NCBI GenBank assembly: GCA_963682055.1
Contig: OY821740.1
Location: 31,512,795-31,576,794, forward strand
Source: Primula veris
Lineage: Eukaryota; Streptophyta; Magnoliopsida; Ericales; Primulaceae
DNA: 64,000 bases
Direction of reading: 5' to 3'
Shown here: piece by piece, positions 49,763 to 60,600 of the stretch
Position numbering within the stretch: position 1 is the stretch's first letter
How the letters are laid out: each line of letters begins with the position of its first letter
Program-made: the position numbers and the translations under genes
Notes under the pieces: model-generated
What the model was told of the DNA's origin: nothing
The model's input: the letters and a program-made list of their open reading frames with translations, nothing else
Databases searched by the model: none

Positions 49763-50650
49763 CAACAAGATATTATGTAATTAGAGAATTTTTCTCAACA
49801 TAATTTCTATTATATATTGTTAATATTTTATTTTTAAAAAATACTGAAATGGCGCAATTTTTTTTTAGCTCGGCTGAGGTGCTGGAAAGGTTAGGGTCGC
49901 CACTGCATATTACTGTATCTTTTCTCCCTGTGTCACTTGTGGCATGATGATGTTCTAAAGCTGTGACTTGTGCGTGTTCAATATTGACACCCATTGACGC
50001 CTTCAACAATACTTCTTTCTCTTATTCTTCTACGCCATGACTCTCTTTCAACGTGTTCGTATCAATCTGAGAAGTTTCTAGTTACTTTCTAGTTTCGTTT
50101 ATATGTTTATTTCAAAAAAAATAAATTTGTTTAATGGACGTGAATACACAAGTACCGTGTTTGCTTACATCTCAGATTCTATATATTTACCGAATACTCC
50201 AAAGTTCACAAGATAAATGATCATTTCAGTGTTGCAGTTTTTGACAAAAATCGAGTTGGGAATATGACTACATCAAGTTTAAATTTTAACGTATAAACAT
50301 GCAAGTTTATGTAATGAACCTTAAATTTCAAGTGTCTGAACTTTGGAACAATTTTACATATCCAGGCACGATCAAGAAAGTTATCATATCATGCCGGGAA
50401 TAAGTTTTCCACATATCTAGGTGTGATATAGAAAAATCAACTACATGGACTCTAAAATTGAGCAGAAAAGCAGACTAATTTCGGTTTTCTTAAGGAAACA
50501 TCAACAGAACAAATGTCGGTTTCAAATTGTGGATTGGATGAAAAACAGAAATCTTCATGAAAACAAACCGATTCAAAAAGTAGGTCCAAAACCAAAATTA
50601 ACGAAAACAAATGTGAACCAGTCTTTGGGACAGACAAAAAGAGATAAAAA
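49719..50650. other. Microsatellite and intergenic region before RPL15
   Basis: Contains an (AT)n microsatellite (about 49725-49759), the 3' flank block shared with unit A (50225-50375) and the 3' UTR side of RPL15. A plus-strand open frame at 50445-50660 is lysine-rich and overlaps the RPL15 end; no family is recognised and it is probably chance. Confidence 0.45.
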
Positions 50651-53600
50651 TCATCGGTAGCGGCGAAGAGAGAGAGTGGTGTTCCTCTTCCAAGTTGCTC
50701 TGCGAGAAGGCCTTTGTTTGTGGTGACGATGGCCCTTTCCTCGGAGTCCTCTGTTCGACTTTCCAGCAGAGGTGAGCCCACGGAGTTCCCTATGCTTGTG
50801 AACCGGGTTACATATCCAGTTGATCCTTGGGTCATTGCGAATAGCGTTATGAGCAGGATCAACGAGGATCACCTCAAAGTATTTGTAAGTCGAGTCCTGC
50901 AGTAACAAATTATGCAGATACATTAATATGTGCCGAAAAGGATGATGTTTAGGAAAAAGGATTTGCCAAGAAGAACTGATCATCATATTTGCTCAAACAA
51001 CACCCTAAAAAGTTTGAGAGTATTTATTCGGAAATCTTTCTATGACAATATTCATCAAGTGATTCTTTGACGATCTTTCTTTCGAAGAAGTTACAAGGAG
51101 GAGACTTCTGTACAAAATGAAATCAGGATTTTTAGTTAAAGTTAATGTTCGTTTTCTTTTTCCGCCAAAAAACAAGCCTTGTATAATCAGAAAAACTTGA
51201 GGTCATTAACTGACTAAAATCAATATTAGACATGATATATCACTAAAATCAATTTAAAAGTGTATTGACATCAAACAAACTAGAGAAAGTCTATAGAACA
51301 CGAAAACAAACCTCATTGATCCAGTATGAGTTAAGAACTTTAAGCCCTGCCAATTTCCTGCCAGCACGCTCCTCAGCAACTGATCTTTTGCTGCGCTGGA
51401 ACTTGAGTTGAGTAACTCCCTGGTTTGTGGGCTTACCATAAACAATACCCTTGGGAACAGGCCTCTTCCTACCACCTCTCCTAATACGAATCCGGTACAC
51501 CACATATCCCTACAAATATTTGCAAAGAAAAGGTTAGCCTCAGTTTGATCAGAAAATAAAGGAAACAATAAATACATAGACGGTCTTGTCTGGTTGTTCG
51601 TTTAGGGGACTGAATACGACAGCGTTCAAGCTGTATATACCAAAGTTATTTCTGAATCTAAAAAATCTAGAAAAATACTTAAAAGTACACAGCAAACAAA
51701 GCCACAAACAAGTATTTCTGTATATAGACAAACAACCAGATATGTCATGCTAAAATTTGTTTTACAAATACATGGAGTATCAACAAATACCAAGAAATGC
51801 AAATACGCTGGCACACATGAGTATCTACAAGTAATTTGCTCTTATTCTTCTCAGGGAACGGAAAAGTAAAACAAAGTCCATGTCTACGACCTTACATTGG
51901 TGTCAACCTCTTTTACATTGTCTTAGGGAACAGATCATGCATAGATCGTGATGTAGAGGATCACGGCTTAATTTATTTTTTAAACAAACAGAAGTGATGG
52001 TGTTGTCTCTAACAGAAAAAAACTACTGCTTCTTTATAAAACTTCAGTACTAGAAATTCAACTCCTAACATTTTCCATTAAATCATTTGTTTAGATTCAT
52101 ACCAGAAAAAGTTTCATCATCCTTGCCTCTTTTATAATAAAGAAAGTACACATAAGTTATACTGAAACTAACTTCACGTGTGGTTTACTGTTATGACAAT
52201 TGACGTGACCAAATAAACAAAAACGAGCAATATAACCAGATAATAATCAGAGCATTATAGTTGAGGTGGCCAGATAGAAATCTAGCCAGTATAAGAACAT
52301 AAGACTGTTTCAATGAAAAATATGAAACATTTCAAGGATAAAACCATTAATTGTATGTAGCGAGCATAAATTACTTAAACTCGTATCTTAAAACAGACTA
52401 CAGTTTATGGTATAGAAAACAAAAAAGCATTAAAGATTATTAAAGTCACTCAACAACAAAGTCAAATAAAGAATAATAAAACAAGTCACTGCATGTAATT
52501 CAATTTAAACACAAAAACACTACAATAATATGTAGTTTCTACACACAAAAAACAATTGAAATACTATTTGTGCATGGAAAAGAAAGTGCGGAGCTACAGT
52601 TCATGGTGTAGAAAACAAATAAAAACATGAAAGATCATTAAATTCACTCAACAACAAAGTCAAATACACAATAAATAATAAACAAAGTCACTATATGTAA
52701 TTCCAAGCACAAAACAAATGAAGAGTTGATATAAATACAATGATTCAGAATGAGGAGTTGATATTAAAACAAAAGCCAGCAAGTGAAAACGTGGTGAAAC
52801 CAATGCACATTTACCAAATTCGAAAACTAAAAGCAAAATACAGCATTGAATAAGCAGGCACTTCTCACGTATTTCAATTTTACAAACCTAAAGATGATAC
52901 TTGAGAACAAATCTTATAAACAACAAAGGCCAAACGTGATAATAATCTGAAACTTTTATAGGTTAAAAAACATTAAATTCACCCCCAAATTTATTTACAT
53001 TTATGTTTTCGAAGATTGTAAAGGTAAATAATGCATTTACCAAGTTATAAATACATGAAAGACAACACAAGAGAAAACAATTTGATTTCAAAGCTCAGCT
53101 TGTGTAGTATGGTACATGTCTTCCTTTCAGTTGTGCATACCTATACATTACACAGCTAATTATTACACATTCCCAAATTCAGGCAACTAGAATTACAAAC
53201 CCCAAAGCAAGTTTATATTAATGTATGCTTGATTAATTAAGAAAATACAGAGTATATCAGAAACTTGGTAAAGAGAGGATAACCCCAAATAAACAAAAGC
53301 CGAATCACTGCAAAATTTCATATTGCACAACAAGGAAAGCACAACACAATATGACTTCATTTGCCGGTGTATAATTAGTAGATATGGCAAAATATAAATA
53401 TAACAAACACAAAAGTGTCGAGAACAAATTTAACCATGGACCACTAAATGAACAACCAAGTAAGTACAAATAAACCCATAAACAAGTGTTGTGCTTTTAA
53501 ATCATGATTCATGCATAACAGTCCGGATCTTCTTCCCCTTGTTTTGTGCCCCTTCAATGGCACCTTCTATTTTCATTCAAAATTTGAAAAAAAAATCAAC

Positions 53601-55156
53601 TTATTTTGTATGATTATAAACAAAATCCTGACAAATTTAATAATTTTCTGAATGTTTTTTCTTTGATTTACAGCTTTTTTTAAGCTTGTTCACATATATG
53701 CACCAAATTAAATGATATATGATTTTCTCTGAAGAAAGAACTATCACAATAACTAGGTAATTGTTTACTCATAATTGATGGACTTTCCCAATTATCTTAA
53801 TACAAATTTTGGACTACCAAATCAAAGGGGTATGTATAAATTAGAGGATAGAAGAACCGGACCCCATGCATAGATGTTATATAGTTCAACGTACTAAAAA
53901 GCGCAAAAGTATTAAAGCTGCCCTGGACACAACTACAAAGGTAAAAAAATAACTTGCTACTTCAGATATAAAAAGGAGTATAGGTGCTAGAAGTATATAT
54001 TTTACGTAAATTTCTTTGGAAAATAACTTTTTCGTAACTTAGTCCATGCCATCTACAATTCACTAGTACCAAATACTCAAGTATTACTAATTTAAAACTA
54101 ACTTTTTCCAACTACACAAAAACCCACATCTTCATACTTACAGATGTATACACGAATTCAATACACCGAAAAAAACTCACAAGAAAAATGATATGCAATG
54201 GAGACCAGACTAGTTAAAATAATATCACAAAAACTATACGAATATTTAAATATACCTGCTTGGCCTTGTAACCAAGACGTCGAGCCTTGTCAGGGCGAGT
54301 GGGGTGGGTCACACGGACGATGGATGACAGCTGGCGATACTCCCAGCATCTAACCCTAAGCAAAAACCTCATGACATCCGACTGCTTTTTCCTCCATAGT
54401 TCCGATATATACGTATATGCTCCTATTTAAATTCACATAGCCAAAGTAACTTAATTAAAATACGTGAGAACCCACATGATAGATCTTAAAAAAGACACTG
54501 TTTTTTTATTTGAAATCTAAGTTCTTCCGCCTACAAACAGATTATGTTATACTCCCTCCGTCCCTAAATAAGTGTCCCATGTGAAAATACGTGCGACTTT
54601 TAACTTACAATTTTTTGTGCCTAAAATGCCGAAATGAATTTTTTAAAAATAAAATTCCACCATATAGTTCTAACCATGAACTGTGTGATTAACTTTTGAA
54701 ATAGTTTCATTTAAAATTTTGCAAGAAGAAATTAGCTAGTTTTGAGGAAGTATCTATATAATAGTACCCAACATAATTAGCTAGTTTTTTTAATTAATTG
54801 AATAGCGAAAAATGCTATCAAATGCAAAATAGATGTCACAACATATCTCCTAAACGTTACTTATGCACATTTCCAAATATACTAATAAGGTCAAATTTGT
54901 TATTTTTTAACAAGATATAATCATAACTGTACATAAAGAAGCTGGATAAAATGGGTTAATTTATTAGAATTTAGAATAAAAACAAAATCAATAAAAAAAA
55001 TATAGGGAGATTTATTTGAGCTAATCTGCAGATTCAATAAGCGTAATAAAGAAACAAGCTATGAACCTATGATAGGTAATACGAAAAATAAGAGCAAATT
55101 CATATTGCGAAAAAATAATTTTTATATATATAAAGAGAGAGAGAGGGATTACCCAT
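50651..55156 (-). CDS. RPL15: 60S ribosomal protein L15 (eL15)
   Basis: Structural protein of the large cytosolic ribosomal subunit. Four coding exons: 55156-55153, 54422-54256, 51509-51312, 50896-50651; total 204 residues, exactly the family length. The first coding exon is only ATGG, completed by GA in exon 2 to give [20 protein letters not shown]. Conserved blocks follow: [57 protein letters not shown] and [20 protein letters not shown]. It ends [17 protein letters not shown]. Intron 2 is 2.7 kb, long for a ribosomal protein gene, and holds a diverged internal duplication (about 52370-52540 and 52565-52720). The upstream region carries a telo-box and site II elements, as in co-regulated plant ribosomal protein genes. 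It appears functional. Confidence 0.97.
52370..52720. repeat. Diverged tandem duplication in RPL15 intron 2
   Basis: Two copies about 190-200 bp apart share ACTCAACAACAAAGTCAAATA and CTACAGTT(T/C)ATGGT(A/G)TAGAAAACAAA blocks in the same order (near 52390-52520 and 52590-52705). This is intronic sequence without coding signal. Confidence 0.55.
54552..54720. repeat. Stowaway MITE end in RPL15 intron 1
   Basis: TA followed by CTCCCTCCGTCCCTAAATAAG at 54550 is a classic Stowaway terminus. The matching right terminus is not found, so the element is truncated or strongly diverged; the right limit is approximate. Confidence 0.5.
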
Positions 55157-55290
55157 GGTTGAGAGAGAGAGAGAGAGAGAGGGGGGAGTGAAAATGGGGA
55201 GAGAAACAAAACCCTAACGGCTTGTGTTTATAAGAGGGATATGGGTTCGGTTTATTAAAGGTTTAATGGGCTTTTAAAACTAAGCCCAAT
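55157..55290 (-). promoter_or_regulatory. RPL15 core promoter: CT leader, telo-box, site II
   Basis: Directly upstream of the ATG is a run of GA repeats (CT in the transcript), then AAACCCTAA (plus strand 55209-55217, telo-box) and two TGGGCT site II motifs facing each other (55267-55272 on plus, 55283-55288 on minus). Telo-box plus site II is the standard pairing in plant ribosomal protein promoters bound by TCP-type factors. Function is inferred from this known pattern. Confidence 0.7.
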
Positions 55291-55398
55291 ATGCAACTTT
55301 TATAAGGTCCACTTTCGGCTCATGTAAATAAATAAACTTGGGAGAAGGAAACAAGATATTATACTTCTACATATTTGTTTATCGGATGGGGTGAAGTA

Positions 55399-55964
55399 GG
55401 GATGGGTAAAAAATTAGTAAACTCAATCCGTAATCTAATCTGTACGGATTGAAGCGGGTTAAATGTTTAAAAAAATCTTTCCGTCCAATCTGTTACATAT
55501 TTTGTGGGTTGCGTTATAGTTGAGATTTTCAAACCACGGTTAATCCGTCCCAACTCGATTTAACCCGTAATATGTATATATATATGTATTGTATGTATTT
55601 CGAGATATCAACCTTACATTCTTGTTATATTTTAGTTTGTTACTTATTCGCGAATGTTTCTAAACGTATTTTTATTGGTTTTAATTTATATTTCTAGATG
55701 AAAAATTCAATTTATTTTAAAATTTAGGTTAATCATGCAAACTATGAAAAATAAATTACCAAAATAAAAATTAAAGAATCAATCCTACCCCAACCCGCAA
55801 TTTATTTTGCGGGTTGGGTTGAATTGAGTTGTGGTTTTAATTGTAACGGGTTGGGTTGACATTTAAATTTATCAACCCATCCTAATCCGCATCGCGATTT
55901 ATTTTGCAGATTGTATTAGGATCAAGGTCAATCCGACTTAATTCGTTCTCTATCCACCCGTACG
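55399..55964. mobile_element. Probable hAT-like non-autonomous element, 566 bp
   Basis: Begins GGGATGGGTAAA and ends TATCCACCCGTACG, which are weakly inverted. The flanks gtgaagta (55391-55398) and gagaagta (55965-55972) match at 7 of 8 positions. The interior repeats CGGGTTGGGTTGA-type motifs in both orientations (for example AACCCGCAATTTATTTTGCG and a GCGGGTTGG partner). No coding capacity. Family assignment is tentative. Confidence 0.45.
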
Positions 55965-57651
55965 GAGAAGTAGAAATTTCTTAGCATCTGTTTTTGCTTG
56001 CAGTTGTCTATATGGATTGGAAATGGAAAGATTATGGAACGATTTTGAGGGAAAACAGAAACGTAAAATGTGGTCGAAGAAATTATGACTCAGACACACG
56101 TAAAAAAAATACAAAAATGGAGAAAGCGTGGATTTTTCAATGGTTCCCCGCCTCTTATCATTCTATTATAATAAATCAACCCAAGTCGAATGATTCTGTC
56201 CAATTTGGGCATTTTTTTTCCAGAAATGCCGCTACATCTTTATATTAATTACAATAATACCATACTCACATAAAAATATAAAAATTAAAAATTAATAAAA
56301 TTATTTATTCCTCTTTAACAGACAATTTTTTTTTAAAATTTTAAAATATATTTTTTTTGTATTATCCACGTATTTATATTATAAATATACATATTTTCTA
56401 TAATTCGGGCCGCACACACAATCTGTGAGCCACACCCACAATCTGTGAGGACACGATTACTGGTTAAATATTATCCCTTCAGTATTGTACATCAAAACCA
56501 TATGTAAAATAATCTTAATACACTCTGTTTTCATACTTTTATGATTTATGTTAATTACTTTACAGGTAGTCAATTTTCATTTTTCTGAATCAGATTATAA
56601 TATGTACTTAAAACTGAGCTATCCAAACATAGGGAGCTCATAAAGAGGATGATTGGGGATAAATTTGCGTTTCTTTAATCTAAAGAAAACTGTGTTACGC
56701 ACACAAGTCATAAATTGCAGATGACTACACTTGACAGTACGTACGTGTGGAATTTGATTATTTCTCTCTCATATTGTAGAAAGTATATTACGAAACTGAT
56801 ATATTGAAGTTCAAATACAGTATACAACTGGTGGCAATGAGCTACTAGCCTACTATACTCTCCGATGCCAATGAGGATTTCTCTCACTTTTCATCTGTCG
56901 TATTTGGTCAATTAATTTTAGGCATTGCCATTATAGGACTAAAGAAAAATGTGTGCTCTGCTCTCTCTACAAATCCAATAACTCGTAACACGTATCTTAA
57001 AACGTGACCGACCCATGTTCTTGATAACAAAAGAAAAAAATATCCCACTTATGTGAGTATTCCCCTTTCTAACAGAACAAATTTTCGAATACAGACTGTA
57101 AAGAACTATAATCCCTGTTTAGCTCCGCTACTTGTTAAAAGAACTCTAAAATTAGGTCAATGTCACAGAAGTCGAATAAAACACGTCGAAACGAGTCAGC
57201 TCAGTTCCACCGCAGTAAACAAACCAGAAAACTCGAGCAAACTGAGAAATACATATTAAGAGCATAACTTGATGAATATCGATTTATCATGAGCCAAAAT
57301 AGAGTTTTATCTATAGCCCATTCCGCAAACATTGAAAATCTGTCTGGTTTCCAATTCTAGGGTAAGCCAATACTAGAATTTAAAGGAACGACAAGAAGAA
57401 TCTATTTTCACGCAAAACGCAAAGAAAGATGAAGATTTTCAAGAAACACTAAAGCCAGCCAAAACTTCAGGCCGCAAAACCCAAGTAACCAAGTGCTTGA
57501 TCTTCCGACATAAAAGACAAACAGGACCCAAAACTGCAAAAAGAAACAACATGATCTGAATATAATCTGATCCCCTATCTTTCTTCACTACCTTCAAACT
57601 CTTTACATCACTATCTTCCTTCCTTTTTGACAACTTATATATTTACACCAT
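55965..57651. other. Intergenic region with no recognised gene
   Basis: AT-rich sequence between the RPL15 promoter and the 3' end of the SMPD4-like gene. Short plus-strand open frames (55994-56248, 57053-57259) have no recognisable domain. The last ~300 bp should include the 3' UTR of the leftward SMPD4-like gene. Confidence 0.45.
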
Positions 57652-60600
57652 CTATGCCCCAATAGATTTTCTCAGCAAATTCAAACCAAAAGCCACAAGA
57701 AACACAGTTAAAACCTTCTTTGAAGCCAGCACCCTGAGATTCACCCTCAACCCATATTTCTTCATGCACCAAACTAAAACTCTAAACATTCCGACAAAAA
57801 AGGAAGCCACGGCATGAGAAATCACTTTCGCCAACTCAGCAGATCCACTCACACTCATAACATCATCAGAAACATCCACATAGGAAAAACCGGGGCCCAC
57901 ATCCGCATTCTGGTCTTGATTAAGTCCCAGTAATTCGTTTAACCAACATGACAAACTTACCATCAACTTTGCAAGCCATGCCACCTCATCATTGGATATG
58001 GGCCGTTTCATCCAGTCACCCTTGTACTTAATATCTGTAGATTTTCCATTGCATAATCGCCGAGGTCTGAATATATCATGGCGAGGATCTTGAAATTGCT
58101 TTTCTTCAAAAGAAATTGGTAACGGCTTTACTAGGGACCCGCCAAAAAGACAACCTGTTTGTTTTCTAATTGAATTTAGACACTGGAGATTGACGTCGTC
58201 ACTAGAAATGGCTTGCAATTCGGATTCTGCGCGCAAGACAAAGAGCTACAAGAGGGAAATAGAAAAAAGGTTACAAAACATAACAATATGTTTACGGAGA
58301 AGATTTGTTAGAACTAACAAGTAAACGAGGCAGATAGTAGATGTAATTGCAAATGCGTCTTCAAATGAAGGATTATTTTCTTCTCTATTAGCGTTTCTAT
58401 CCGAAATCCTAGCTAGGTTAATTATAGTGTGAAATACATGGAAGGGACGAAAAAGAAACCTGAAGCAACTGCTGCCCTCCGTTTTCACTCTGACAAAAAA
58501 GACGTAAATCCTTGTTCCAGTTATCATGCAAAAATGACCCATCAGCATCACTCTCACATAAACCATCCTCCCAATCCTGAAATAAACAGAAATTAGTTGA
58601 AGGCAAATTAGAGTTAGCTTTACACAAATTTAACTTACCAATTAAACATGTAAGGTTATTGCCCAAGAGCAACAAGGATGACCGTTTTAAATGCCATAAA
58701 GAGTGGGGATCCTCTGTTTCCATACCTGTGTCCCCTTCTCCTTCCCTTCTATTATATATCTTTCAAAAAGGTGAAAAACAACATTTTTGAGTTCCAATCT
58801 TTTTTTAAGATATATATACATTATCTCATTGATTATTGATTCAAAACGAACCATAATTTATTAATTTGAAGAAAAACAACAGAAATATAATTTCTATATA
58901 TAAAATAGACATTTGTACAAAAATTATGTGCTTAAGAAGCAGTTTATTTAAAAGTACAATTCAAAATTATTAACATGTTTATAAAGGTGGAAAAGTAATA
59001 GTTGAAATTAAAACGAAGACAGGGACAGAGAAGAGGACAAAAGATCTTGACTCATGCGATAAACTAGCGATTCGGATTAGTGACAGGTTATGTGAGTTTC
59101 TGGTAACAACTCTTTGAGGGTATTAGTTCTTTCATACTTCAGCGGAAACAACTAAGCAAGGGAAAAGAAGCAACACCATGTAACAAAAATGGCAAAAATA
59201 TAGGGCCATTTATGAAAAGCATCCTTTTTAGAATGGCACGAATAATGCTGAATAATAAGGTTGATTACAATTGCAGCCCTGTATGATTCTGAATTTGTAC
59301 GTCAACTTATCAGTTCCATATCCTAACACAACCTAGAAATATACATAGTCTGGTGACTGAAATAGGCAAAATGCAATCAAGAAATGTGGAAAAAACCATT
59401 AGATAGTGCCCAAATATTTTTGTTTTCTCATCCGTGACCCGACCTATTATGTATTTTCTATTTGATACACTAGGTGTAGTAAAACCGTGAGAAATGTAAA
59501 ATAAGTGTAACAATTGCTAATTATTTGTAGGTTGTAGTACAAATTTGAAGTTAGATGATACAATGTATAAAAACTGTAGTTAAATCCATAAAAATATGAT
59601 GGTTAGACATAAAAGTTATATATTTAAAACATGGAAGTTTTAGTAACATACTTACATACCCAGCTATCATCAGATAGGCTGGACACACTATCAATGTATA
59701 TACTCCCTAACGAGAATGACACTACAGAATATGTATTCGACTTCTGGTAAAGTAGGGACTGTTTTCCAGAAGTTATAAGAAGCTGAAAGCCACGACTTCT
59801 ACTGAGTGCCCGTCTATTCTTATTCAAGTGAAGGGACTAGCAGTCTAGCAGACAGAAATATCAATTCATTTCTAATAGTTTCTTTTAAAAAAAAACTTAT
59901 TTAAGAGGATCAAAGGCTATCACACCTAACCCTATATAAGACTCGAATCTACACCTCCTAGTTGAGGGTGCGGGTTCTGGCCCACTAGGCAAGCCTAGTG
60001 GGTTTCATTTCTGTTACTTCTTAACCTTCACCTTAAGACAGAAAATCAATTCAGTTCTGACAGTTCTCACGTTTGCATCGTTCTCAACCTTGAAAAGACG
60101 AAGAGCTAATATTGGAAATGAAAACAATGTTCACCAGTCCTGACTCTCTTTCCTAGACCACTACTATGTTTACTATACACCCACCGAAAATACAGCTCAA
60201 ATTAATAGTTGCAACTCAATGGTTTTAGTGGGTAGCTGTATTTGCCAAACCATAAGTTTGGATAAAAATGTCAGAACACTAAAGGTATTTCTTCTTCAAT
60301 TAGTAGACGGATGTCAGTCAATTTTTTTTTTGTATGCTTTCGCTGTAGAGGCCACACGCTTTTCTCCATGCAAGTTAATAGTAACAAGTTGAAAAATAAG
60401 GAGATGGGGAAAAATATGAGGTGAAGTATACCTGCAATTGTTCACGAATTGAGGGAACATATTTCTGCAAGATATTGAGATTTGATTTGGATGATCTCAG
60501 AGGTACAGCATGAAACAGAGTGTCTACATTCTTTATAAGGTCTGTCAGCTCGGTGCATGACGTTAATACGTCCATAACCTGTCAAAACCTTACTCCGTAA

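Larger units (their letters stand above)
47115..50410 (+). repeat. Tandem-duplication unit B (peptide locus, intact)
   Basis: The downstream partner of unit A. It carries the homologous upstream block (47117-47210), the intact peptide gene (48024-48221) and the homologous 3' flank (50225-50375). A hAT-type MITE (48303-49132) and a SINE (about 49580-49700) sit between the gene and the 3' flank block. The remaining sequence, including about 47220-47940, is AT-rich with no recognised gene. Confidence 0.65.

Noticed and set aside
49865..49910. Fragment ending GGGTCGCCACTGC, like the right end of the hAT-type MITE family
   Set aside because: Only a short stretch resembles the terminus; no left end or 8-bp duplication was found.
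50445..50660. Lysine-rich plus-strand open frame overlapping the RPL15 stop
   Set aside because: Antisense to RPL15 3' sequence, without any family signature.
58580..58638. Possible intron inside SMPD4-like exon 4 (GTAAGT ... TTTCAG)
   Set aside because: Removing it shifts the frame into a stop within a few codons, while the unspliced frame stays open and reads like family sequence on both sides.
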